Shown here piece by piece: positions 17,063 through 25,352 of a stretch of DNA of 64,000 nt (position 1 is its first letter; each line of letters begins with the position of its first letter). Source of the DNA: Ignavibacteriota bacterium (GTDB lineage: Bacteria; Bacteroidota; Ignavibacteria; UBA10030; UBA6906); contig JADJHP010000004.1 in the NCBI GenBank assembly GCA_016707525.1, positions 62,001-126,000 of the forward strand, read 5' to 3'. The position numbers were made by a program, and so were the translations under genes. The notes below the pieces were generated by a model. The model made no database searches. It was not told the origin of the DNA and saw only the letters and a list, made by a program, of their open reading frames with translations.

Positions 17063-17829
17063 CGTCACGGCGGTCGTCGAGGATGACGGCCGCGAGCTCT
17101 CCGTGTCGGCGGTCATCGTGGGAGGTGTGGGTTCGCCGTCGACCGTGGAGTTGCGGGATGACGGCCGGAGCAGTGATGGCGCAGCGGGCGATGGCGTGTA
17201 CGGTGGACGGGTACCCCGCCCTCCTGCATCGCAGACCTCCTCCTATATGATCCGCGCCGAGGATGCATCGGGCAACGTGTCGGTGGATCCCCCGAATGCG
17301 CCGGACCTCCTCTGGCAGATACCGGGAACGTTCGTGGCGGGCCCGCTCGCGGTGAACGAGTTCCTTGCATCCAACAGCACGGGGCTCACCGATGCCCAGG
17401 GAGAGCATGATGACTGGATCGAGATCCTGAACATCTCCGGCTCCATGATTGACTTGCGAGGCAGGTACCTGACCGATAACCTCGCACGGCCGAACAAATG
17501 GGCGTTGCCGGATACGACATTGCCGCCAGGCGGGATCGCGCTCATCTGGGCCGACGACCAGGGTGGACAGGGGCGTTTCCATGCTCCGTTCAAGCTCGAC
17601 AAAGCAGGCGAAGCGGTCGGGATCTTCGATTCCACCTCTGATGGGTTCGTGGTCATGGATTCACTCACCTATGGGCTTCAGGAGACGGACATCTCCTGGG
17701 GCCGGCATCCCGATGGCAACGGCGCGTTCGCGGCGATGCGTCAGCCGACACCCGGTCAACCCAACGTTGTGACCGGGGACGCAGGGCGCACGCCGTCCCG
17801 CCAGCTTCCACTAGCCTACACGAGGGCCG
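17063..17829 (+). pseudogene. CotH protein, middle part with lamin-tail domain (second frame)
   Basis: Continuation of the CotH gene in the next frame with no start signal. It contains TAVVEDDGRELSVSAVIVGG, a Big/Ig-like segment, then LAVNEFLASNSTGLTDAQGEHDDWIEI, the start of a lamin-tail (LTD) domain ending near SWGRHPDGNGAF. The frame then runs out of sense at about 17820, where the sorting domain continues in a third frame. Either two assembly errors or genuine decay; the preserved protein pattern favours error or very recent mutation. Confidence 0.75.
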
Positions 17830-18069
17830 TACCCCAACCCGTTCAATCCGTCCACCGTGATCCGGTATCAACTGCCGATCGCATCGCGGGTGCGACTCGT
17901 GGTCTATGACCTCCTCGGACGGGCGGTGAAGGTCCTTGTCGATGCACGAGCGAACGCCGGTACACACCAGGCGGTGTTCGACGCAGCGGGACTTTCCAGC
18001 GGTGTGTACATCGTACGATTGGAAACCGCCGCGTTCGTGGGTATGCGCAAATGCGTCCTGGTGAAGTAG
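17830..18069 (+). pseudogene. CotH protein, C-terminal sorting domain (third frame)
   Basis: Begins YPNPFNPSTVIRYQLPIAS and continues RVRLVVYDLLGRAVKVLVD to GMRKCVLVK and a stop: a complete FlgD-like/T9SS type A C-terminal domain. The frame has an in-frame stop just upstream (17812-17814), so it must be joined to the previous fragment between 17815 and 17829. One extra base, or two missing, is enough. Confidence 0.75.
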
Positions 18070-18144
18070 GACCATCTGATGCATACGCAGCGGAGAGTGG
18101 CGCGGGGAGCGGGTGAAATGAAGAACGCAAAGAAAGAAGGGATC

Positions 18145-18885
18145 ATGAAGAACACAGTGATCGTGGTTACCGGGGCGAGCAGTGGATCGGTGAGGCGGTT
18201 GCAGTGATGGCATCGCGGAGCTTCCGTCGCGCTGATCTCTCGCAGGGAAGACGTGTTGCAGCAGCTCGCCTCACGCTGCGGCGCGAAGGCGGTGGCCGTG
18301 GGTGCGGACATGACCGATCGCGCTGCGGTGAAGCGGGCCGTCGCGGCGGTGGTCGGGAAGTACGGGCACATCGACGTGTGGATCAACAACGCCGGTCAGG
18401 GCATCACGCGGATGCCGTCGGAGCTGACCGCCGAGGACATCGACACGATGATGACCGTGAACGTGAAGACGGCGCTCTTTGGTATGCAGGAGGTGCTCCC
18501 CCACTTCAAGGAGCGGAACGCGGGTCACATCATCAATATCTCATCGATGCTGGGCCGGATACCGTATGCCCTTCCGCGGAGCGCCTACAACGGGGCAAAA
18601 CATTTCCTGAACTCACTGACCGCGAACTTCCGGATGGAGTTCGCGGAGTCGCACCCCGGCATCCTGTTCTCGCTGGTCTCCCCGGGGGTTGTCGCAACGA
18701 ACTTCGGGTTGAATGCACGGCACGGCGGGGTGGATTCCCGGACGATGCCTGACCCGCAGACGCCGGAAGCGGTGGCAGAAGTGATCCTCTCCGTGATCAC
18801 CCGCAGGCGGCCTGACGTCTACACGCGCCCCGGTTCACGAGAGCGCGTGCTCGAGTACTACGGTTCCCTCGGCGAGAACCCGTAG
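18145..18885 (+). CDS. Short-chain dehydrogenase/reductase, broken by two small indels
   Basis: Starts MKNTVIVVTGASSG (ATG 18145; in-frame ATG 18118 is an alternative). The frame is lost after TGASSG; adding one A near 18185 (GGA-ATC) and one G near 18218 (CGGG) restores TGASSGIGEAVAVMASRGASVALISRRED, and the rest reads intact to the stop. The classical SDR features are all present: NNAGQG, the Ser in INISSMLG and the Tyr-Lys pair in SAYNGAK. About 245 aa when repaired. Substrate unknown. Both changes are single-base losses, as in the neighbouring CotH gene. Confidence 0.75.
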
Positions 18886-18899
18886 CAGGTGGATGCGGT

Positions 18900-18930
18900 G
18901 ATGCAGGGCGGAGGTTACTCGCCCTGCATC
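18900..18930. terminator. Hairpin between convergent SDR and GH106 genes
   Basis: Perfect 11-bp stem GATGCAGGGCG (18900-18910) and CGCCCTGCATC (18920-18930), 9-nt loop. It overlaps the last codons of the GH106 gene and starts 15 nt after the SDR stop, so it could serve both strands. Confidence 0.6.
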
Positions 18931-21761
18931 ATCAGTTGTACCGGCCCGAGCAAGCCGGACGGTAGCAACGGCGTTGACGCGGTGAAGTGGCGCCAGCTTG
19001 CGAACGCAGCACGCCCGGTCGATGGACGTGCCCCACCCGAGGTCAGCCACTCCGGCCATCGCACGATATTTCCAAATGGCCCGTATTCCGCGTCGGCCGC
19101 GAACCGTTCATCCCCCACCAGCCTGTTCCGCCAGCGATTCGCGACATCGATCTCCAGCACGTTCCCTTTCGCACGCAGTGCGCCGGCCGTCGAAACCCTC
19201 ATCGGCGGGGTCCAAACGATCCCGAGGTCCTTGCCGTTGAGCCGCACGCGCGCCATGTCGTGCACCACCCCGAGATCCAGGTAGACATCGCCCGACTCCT
19301 TGCCAACGCGGAGCGGGCCAGGAACGTCGAATGTCTTCCTGTACGTCGCGATCCCGCTGAAATACCTGATGGAGTCCATCCTGTTCTCACTCCAATCGGA
19401 CAGTGCGTCAAGCTTCATCGTACCCGGCCCTGACCACGAGGGGCTGAACGTCACCTCCCACGGGCCCTTGATCCGGTGCGCCAGAACGGTCTCCCGCATC
19501 ACGCGGCGGCCGGGCTGCGCTACCGCAGGCGCGTTGAAGACTATGAAGAACGACTGGTGCGGTTCGAAGCGGATCCTTGCTTTGGTCCTGCCGCCGGAGA
19601 TCGTGATATCATGGAGTACGCGTGTTGTCCCCGTGACCGGGTCCCAGCATTCCGGTTGCTTCCCTGCCACGCGGAATGTGCACTCTGCATCAAGAGCGAT
19701 ACCCGACGGGTTCGCTACAAAATAGATGTCGGCATCACCAAGTCGGCGGTGGCCGTATCTCAGCAGTGCATCCTTTGTCAGAGCGGCGATCTCATCATCG
19801 CACGCCGGATATCCCGAGAGCGCAGGCGACCGCAACGGTGGTGGCCCGATCACGGTTGCGCCGGCGGCGACGAGAGCCTTCACTTTCCGGAGAAGGGCCG
19901 GGGTCATCGTTTCACGATCCGGCAACACAAGAACACGGTAGCGCATCCCATCCGGGAAGACGATGTCGCCGTTGTGCACCGATGCGCGCGCCATCAGCAC
20001 TTCCGGCGCGCATGCATCGAACCGGTATCCGGTGCGGTCGGGCGGGTTGCCGCGGAGGGCCGACCGCGGTGCCTGGAAGACCTGCGGAGCGCCTTCACCC
20101 ACAAGGAAGCAGACATCGGCGACGGCGAGTCCCTGCCGCAACATGAACTGCGCACGGGAAAGATACGTGTGGTAGCCGGGCGCAAGGTCCCACCACGATT
20201 GTGTCCGCTCCCAGTGCACGCCGTACGGCCCCATGGTCACGCCGGGCTTCACCGAGTTCCACGGCTGGTGCTGGTAGCGGTGGAAGACAAAACGGTTCAC
20301 GCCCTGGGCGAAAGCCCAGTCGCCCAGCACCTTCATCGATCCCGGCCATGCATCCCAGTGCTCCGTATCAGCCGATGTGAACGCTTCCGCACCGACGACG
20401 GACCTGCCCGTCGTGTGGGCGATGGATGTGGCTTCGATGACGCTGTAGCTGGTATGGAACCCGTACATCCAGAATTCGCACATCGGCACATCGGCGACGG
20501 AGCCGAGGCTCATATCCGAGGTCGGATTCATATCGTACGGTTCGATCGACAGCGTGAAGCCGTGCCGCTGTCCGAGCGTCTTCAGATGTCCGGCATGATT
20601 CTGCAGAACGAGTTCCTGCACGGTCTGGCGGAGGTCCCAGAGAAAACGTTCGGAGATCTCCCTGCTCCCGACGGTCGCCCCGGTGATCGCAGGAAGATAC
20701 GGAAGGAGGTCGTATCCGCGCCGTTGCCGGAACTCCTCCCGGAACGCGCCGGTCCAGTTCTGCGCGCCCATCTCCCAACTGTCGATGTGCACCATCTTCC
20801 AGCCGCCCTGCGCGGAGAGGTCACGTGGACCGATCTCGCGGATGAGGGTCCCGAAGAATGCATCGAAGTGCGCGTTCAGTGCATTGGTGTCGAGTTTGTC
20901 GCACTCGAGGCCGAGGCCCGGAACAGGAGCCGGGCGTGTGTTCGAGCCGGTACTTGTCGCGCCGAGCCGCATGATCGTCCACGATCCGGCGGGGACATCC
21001 CAGTGCAGTTTGCCATCCGCACCGAACGATCCCGTGATGTCGATGACACGTGCCGGATCGATCGTCGTCCCGGCAACAGGAGCCGGGTACTGCGCGAACG
21101 TCGGGAAGAACGACGGGACGGTGGGTTGCGAAGAATACGGTGCACGTGTGTAGAACGCCTTCTCGTCGATGCCCGGGATCGGGGCTGTCGGCGCGGGCGT
21201 CGGGTAGGCAAGGACCATCAGGTCGCGGTAGTACGCATTCTTCTCCTGTTCCCGGGCTGGCGGAAGGAGTCCGTCGCCGAAGAACGCGGGACGGCGTTGG
21301 GGTCGTGCGAGCGTGTCATCAAAGCGCCGGGGACCTGTGACGACCGTGGGCATGCCGACGATGTGCTTCATTCCTTGCTCAGGTTTCACCCAGGGGCCGC
21401 CGCTGCCGGTCCACCCCGGGCCGGTGATGAGGCTGATCTCCAAACCGAGGCGTTCCGCTTCCTTCACCACGTGTTTGAAATGCTGCCGCCAGACCGGGCT
21501 CATGAACTCGACCGGGCCTTGCGGGATGCCGACGTTCACCTCCATGATGATCATGCCGCCGATGCCCGCGCGCTTCATCGCCTCCAGGTCGGCGGTGATC
21601 CCCTCTTTTGTAAGGTTGCCGTCCATCCAGACCCAATAGACCCACGGGCGTACACTATCCGGAGGGGTGGCGAATCCTTTCTTCAGGTCGGCGGTGGTAC
21701 CGGCAAAGCCGGAAAGCGAGAGGAACAACGTGAGGAGAAGCGCGGTGCAGAGTCGTGGCAT
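18915..21761 (-). CDS. GH106-type alpha-L-rhamnosidase, secreted
   Basis: 948 aa with a signal peptide (MPRLCTALLLTLFLSLSGFAG). The start of the mature protein is typical of GH106: FATPPDSVRPWVYWVWMDGNLTKEGITADLEAMKRAGIGGM, followed by a TIM-barrel with ISLITGPGWTGSGGPWV and MVHIDSWEMGAQNWT. The C-terminal ~150 residues form a galactose-binding-like beta sandwich (VYLDLGVVHDMARVRLNGKDLG). Family members release terminal alpha-L-rhamnose from plant cell-wall glycans such as rhamnogalacturonans. It lies directly behind a GH35 beta-galactosidase on the same strand, a pairing that fits side-chain trimming of pectic polysaccharides. Assignment is from family pattern, not from an alignment. Confidence 0.85.
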   Translation of the reverse strand: MPRLCTALLLTLFLSLSGFAGTTADLKKGFATPPDSVRPWVYWVWMDGNLTKEGITADLEAMKRAGIGGMIIMEVNVGIPQGPVEFMSPVWRQHFKHVVKEAERLGLEISLITGPGWTGSGGPWVKPEQGMKHIVGMPTVVTGPRRFDDTLARPQRRPAFFGDGLLPPAREQEKNAYYRDLMVLAYPTPAPTAPIPGIDEKAFYTRAPYSSQPTVPSFFPTFAQYPAPVAGTTIDPARVIDITGSFGADGKLHWDVPAGSWTIMRLGATSTGSNTRPAPVPGLGLECDKLDTNALNAHFDAFFGTLIREIGPRDLSAQGGWKMVHIDSWEMGAQNWTGAFREEFRQRRGYDLLPYLPAITGATVGSREISERFLWDLRQTVQELVLQNHAGHLKTLGQRHGFTLSIEPYDMNPTSDMSLGSVADVPMCEFWMYGFHTSYSVIEATSIAHTTGRSVVGAEAFTSADTEHWDAWPGSMKVLGDWAFAQGVNRFVFHRYQHQPWNSVKPGVTMGPYGVHWERTQSWWDLAPGYHTYLSRAQFMLRQGLAVADVCFLVGEGAPQVFQAPRSALRGNPPDRTGYRFDACAPEVLMARASVHNGDIVFPDGMRYRVLVLPDRETMTPALLRKVKALVAAGATVIGPPPLRSPALSGYPACDDEIAALTKDALLRYGHRRLGDADIYFVANPSGIALDAECTFRVAGKQPECWDPVTGTTRVLHDITISGGRTKARIRFEPHQSFFIVFNAPAVAQPGRRVMRETVLAHRIKGPWEVTFSPSWSGPGTMKLDALSDWSENRMDSIRYFSGIATYRKTFDVPGPLRVGKESGDVYLDLGVVHDMARVRLNGKDLGIVWTPPMRVSTAGALRAKGNVLEIDVANRWRNRLVGDERFAADAEYGPFGNIVRWPEWLTSGGARPSTGRAAFASWRHFTASTPLLPSGLLGPVQLMMQGE

Positions 21762-21784
21762 GGGGATCCTCAGGGTGGAATGAA

Positions 21785-21814
21785 CAGGCCGGGGACGGCA
21801 CGGTCCCCGGCCTG
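21785..21814 (-). terminator. Hairpin between GH35 and GH106 genes
   Basis: Perfect 11-bp stem CAGGCCGGGGA (21785-21795) and TCCCCGGCCTG (21804-21814), 8-nt loop, 10 nt after the GH35 stop. It may terminate or attenuate transcription into GH106. Confidence 0.6.
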
Positions 21815-21824
21815 GTAGGTGCGA

Positions 21825-23648
21825 TCACTTCATGGCGGTCACAGAGCGGAGGGGTGCATTGCCTGTGCGGTCGATATCGAACACGACGATCTCGTTCTTT
21901 CCTTTCACAAGCCATGACCCGGGGACGAACAGACGTTCCTGCGGGCCGGCATCCCAGAAGCGGCCGAGGTTCTGGCCGTTGATCCAGACGATACCCTTCT
22001 TCCATCCCTTCATATCGAGATAGGTATCGCCGGTGGCCTTGAGGTCGAAGGATCCGCGCATGAACGCCGGGGCTTGCACCGGATCGCCGGCGGCATAGTG
22101 GATCCGTCCGAGGAATTCGTCATTCATCGGGATCGGGAACACATCCCAGCTCATCAGCGTCACTCCGGAGAGTGTGACCCGCTCGGTGATCCCCTTCCTG
22201 TCGATCAGCTTGTCGCCGAAGTTCACGCGTCCCATCGCTTCCACGAGGATGTCGAGCGTGGCATCGCCGTCGCCGATCCCTTTCGGGATCTCGAGCATAT
22301 TTTCGCCGCGCATGCGGTCGATGCGGCCGATGAGCTTGCCATTGATATAGATGCTCGCGAAGTCGTGCAGTTCCGTGATCACGAGCTTGCCCGAGCGGGG
22401 GCCGACGAGCTTCGTGCGGTAAAGCACCAGGCCGTGTTCCTGTCCGAAGTACTCCATAGGCTGCGGTTGCGGCATATGGATCGGTGCGGGGAGCGAGGAG
22501 AACAGAGCGGCATATTCGGTGAGCGTGATCTTCGGGATCTCGATCATCGGGAGCGGTGCCGGGAGGGCCGGCAGTTTCTTGCCGCCATGGCCATGCTTCT
22601 GGAGGAGATCGCGGAACGCGAAGAACTTGGGTGTCGGCCGTCCGGCTTCATCCAGCGGGGCGTCGTAATCGTAACTCGTCACGTCGGGTTCGAAGAGCTT
22701 CGCGTGGTTCGACCCTGCGGTGAAGCCGAAGTTCGTGCCGCCATGGAACATATACAGGTTGAACGACTTCCCTGTCGTCAGCATCCATTCCAGTTCTTTC
22801 GCCTGCTTCACGCCATCGGAGCGGCCCCAGAGGCTGTCCGACCAGTGCGTGAACCAGCCGCACCAGAACTCGCCGCACATCAGCGGGATGTTCTGACGGA
22901 ATTTCATGAGTGCGCCGAACTCGCCTTCGGGTCCGCCGCCGAAATTCACCACAGGAGTGATGTCGGGCAGCGTTCCGGATTCGAGGAGGTAGTGCGCACC
23001 GCCGTCCGACGTGAAGAGTGGTACCGTGAAGCCCGCCTTCACGAGGATATCGCGCAGGTCGCGGAGGTACTGCTTGTCGTTGCCGTAGCTGCCGTACTCA
23101 TTCTCGAGCTGGACCATGATGATCGGCCCGCCTTCGGAGATCTGGAGGCCTTTCAGTTCTTGTGCGAGGCGTTCGATGTAGCGCCGTGAAGCCGCCATGT
23201 ACCGTGGATCCGAGCACCGCACTTTGATATCAGGTTCGGCAAGGAGCCAGGACGGGAGTCCGCCGAAGTCCCATTCCGAGCAGACGTACGGGCCGGGGCG
23301 GACGATGACGTAGAGCCCGGCTTTCTGTGCTTCGCGCACATACGCAGCGATATCCAGATTCCCTTCGAAGGTAAAATCCCCGGGGTGGGGCTCATGGGCA
23401 TTCCAGAAGACATAGGTGCAGAGCGTGTTGAGTCCCATGGCCTTCATCTTGGCGAAGCGATCTGCCCAGTATGCACGTGGCACGCGAGGATAGTGCATCT
23501 CGCCCGACATGATGCGGAACGGTTTGCCGTTCAGGAGGAAGTGTTCGCCCTGAATGGCGAAGGTACCGGGTTGTCCGGCGGTGACCGGCAGAACGGTCAG
23601 GGTCGTGAGCATAAGGAACGCGAAGAGGGTTCGGACATACCGGATCAT
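21825..23648 (-). CDS. GH35 beta-galactosidase, secreted
   Basis: 607 aa from ATG at 23648 (MIRYVRTLFAFLMLTTLTVL, a signal peptide; GAAGG upstream); upstream in-frame codons are unlikely. The GH35 pattern is clear: FLLNGKPFRIMSGEMHYPRVP, then WNAHEPHPGDFTF and YVIVRPGPYVCSEWDFGG. The acid/base is the Glu before Tyr in VQLENEYGSYG and the nucleophile the Glu in CGEFWCGWFTHW. The C-terminal third holds jelly-roll beta domains. It removes terminal beta-galactose from oligosaccharides. It is followed by a hairpin and then the GH106 gene. Confidence 0.93.
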   Translation of the reverse strand: MIRYVRTLFAFLMLTTLTVLPVTAGQPGTFAIQGEHFLLNGKPFRIMSGEMHYPRVPRAYWADRFAKMKAMGLNTLCTYVFWNAHEPHPGDFTFEGNLDIAAYVREAQKAGLYVIVRPGPYVCSEWDFGGLPSWLLAEPDIKVRCSDPRYMAASRRYIERLAQELKGLQISEGGPIIMVQLENEYGSYGNDKQYLRDLRDILVKAGFTVPLFTSDGGAHYLLESGTLPDITPVVNFGGGPEGEFGALMKFRQNIPLMCGEFWCGWFTHWSDSLWGRSDGVKQAKELEWMLTTGKSFNLYMFHGGTNFGFTAGSNHAKLFEPDVTSYDYDAPLDEAGRPTPKFFAFRDLLQKHGHGGKKLPALPAPLPMIEIPKITLTEYAALFSSLPAPIHMPQPQPMEYFGQEHGLVLYRTKLVGPRSGKLVITELHDFASIYINGKLIGRIDRMRGENMLEIPKGIGDGDATLDILVEAMGRVNFGDKLIDRKGITERVTLSGVTLMSWDVFPIPMNDEFLGRIHYAAGDPVQAPAFMRGSFDLKATGDTYLDMKGWKKGIVWINGQNLGRFWDAGPQERLFVPGSWLVKGKNEIVVFDIDRTGNAPLRSVTAMK

Positions 23649-24075
23649 CGTTCTTGGGCCTTCAGTGGGAGTGGGACGTTGGAACAGTGATGCTGGAAGC
23701 AAGGTAGGGATTAAAATCGACGGGTTTCAATGCCGTGATCGACCGGTTGGTATCGAGATGGGTGGCACGGGACTCCGATGGGAACACCCGGAGGAACACA
23801 CCAAGACAGGCATGAATGGAAGGATCGGGTGAGAGTATCGCGTGCAGTTCGATGGGTCAAGGCCCTCGCAAGCGGGATGTGACATCTGCCGGTTCACGGC
23901 GGGCCCGGTGAACCGGACGACAAAGATGGTCATCGTGCGGTGACGCAGGCGGAAAGATTCCCCCCAGGGGCGGTGCATGCACCGCCCCTACATGCTGGAT
24001 CGGCAGATTGGACGCGTGGGACACTTGATGCGCCACCGGCTTGCAACTCCCCCGCCCCGTCACGATATTATATCC
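23649..24075. other. Divergent intergenic region between GH35 and M14 genes
   Basis: 427 nt without a recognisable gene. It should hold the promoters of both divergent genes, but no convincing promoter was seen. Its notable feature is the 24-bp palindrome at 23966-23989. Confidence 0.5.
23966..23989. repeat. REP-like perfect palindrome
   Basis: Arms AGGGGCGGTGCA and TGCACCGCCCCT meet without a loop (24 bp). The type (a GGGGCG core facing CGCCCC, flanked by CTAC) resembles short dispersed palindromes common in environmental bacterial genomes. Only one copy was noticed here. It could form a strong hairpin. Confidence 0.6.
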
Positions 24076-25344
24076 ATGATCTCATCGACACGCTTTTCCG
24101 CCACGGCGCACTTCGTGCGCGTCGCTGTCACCTGTGCTCTTGCGCTGCTCACCATCTCCTCGACACTCGCCGACACCAAGGGCCGCGCGCCTTCGCCCCT
24201 TCTCGACGACCCGTGCGGCCTGCCCGACACGACGACAGTGGAATACCGGCTCGCCGCAGCCTTGAACTGGGGCTACGGCTTCGATTCACTCAAAGCAGAC
24301 CTCGCGCGCTGGGGCCTCAGTCCATTCGTGCGCATCGACTCCATCGGCGCAACGGTGCAGAACCGGCCGATCTTCATGCTGACGATCGAGGATACGGTGC
24401 CAACGTTCTCGCCCCGCAAACGGGTGTGGATCCACGCACGGACCCATCCGAATGAGGTTCAGGGAACCTGGGTAACTAACGAGATCATCCGGCAACTCCT
24501 CAGCCCTTCAGCACTCGGAGAAAAACTCAGAAAGGCGTGCGTGTTCAACATCGTCCCGATGATCAATCCGGACGGCGTGGAGCTCGCCAAGGCACGGCAG
24601 AATGCCCACAATATCGATATCGAAAGCAACTGGACCGCCGTCCCCGGCGAACCCGAAGTGCAGACCCTTCGCCGGACATTCACGACACTGATGGCCACGG
24701 AGAACCCGATCCGGATCATGCTCAATATGCACTCGGCGTACGGTGAGCAACGCTACTTCGTCTATCATGCTGAGCAAGGGACCTCCCCTGCATATGCCCT
24801 GATCGAACAGCGGTTCATCAATGCGGTGCGGTCGTATTTCCCGGGGGGCATCCAACCGTACACGTACTTCGTCTCCTGGACCTCCGCCCCTGCACAGCAA
24901 TACCCGGAAAGCTGGTTCTGGTCGAACCACGGTGCGAACGTGATCGCCCTCACGTACGAGGACATGAACTCGGCAAATGCCCGTGCGTTCGATTCCACCG
25001 CAACGGCGCTCCTCTCCGGCATCGCGGATGAACTTGCGGGCGGTGCACCCACGGATGTGATCGCCGATTGGAACGTCCCCGCGACGTTCAGCCTTGGCCA
25101 GAACTATCCCAATCCCTTCAACCCATCAACGTCGATCACCCTGTCGGTGGCCGAACGGCAACAGACCACCGTGATCATCTATGATCTCCTCGGACAAGAG
25201 GTGGCAACGTTGATGGATGATGTGCTGGACCCGGGAAGGTACGCGCTCACGTGGGATGCGCGCGGGATGGCGAGCGGGACGTACATCTGCAGGGCGACGT
25301 CAGGTGGGCGCTCGGCAGCAAAGACGATGCTGCTCCTTCGTTGA
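24076..25344 (+). CDS. Secreted M14-family zinc carboxypeptidase with C-terminal sorting domain
   Basis: 422 aa from ATG at 24076; a longer form from 23977 would precede the signal peptide (MISSTRFSATAHFVRVAVTCALALL). The zinc ligands fit M14: HxxE in ARTHPNEVQGTW, the second His in LNMHSAYGE, and a catalytic Glu in ALTYEDMNS. Residues about 330-422 are the FlgD-like/T9SS type A domain (LGQNYPNPFNPSTSITL to KTMLLLR). The enzyme should trim peptides or peptidoglycan-like substrates outside the cell. No strong ribosome-binding site is seen. It converges on the membrane protein gene, 8 nt away. Confidence 0.88.
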   Translation: MISSTRFSATAHFVRVAVTCALALLTISSTLADTKGRAPSPLLDDPCGLPDTTTVEYRLAAALNWGYGFDSLKADLARWGLSPFVRIDSIGATVQNRPIFMLTIEDTVPTFSPRKRVWIHARTHPNEVQGTWVTNEIIRQLLSPSALGEKLRKACVFNIVPMINPDGVELAKARQNAHNIDIESNWTAVPGEPEVQTLRRTFTTLMATENPIRIMLNMHSAYGEQRYFVYHAEQGTSPAYALIEQRFINAVRSYFPGGIQPYTYFVSWTSAPAQQYPESWFWSNHGANVIALTYEDMNSANARAFDSTATALLSGIADELAGGAPTDVIADWNVPATFSLGQNYPNPFNPSTSITLSVAERQQTTVIIYDLLGQEVATLMDDVLDPGRYALTWDARGMASGTYICRATSGGRSAAKTMLLLR

Positions 25345-25352
25345 CGCGGAGT

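Noticed and set aside
19476..21818. Long plus-strand frame opposite GH106
   Set aside because: Arg/His-rich, no domain pattern, and wholly antisense to a convincing GH106 gene.
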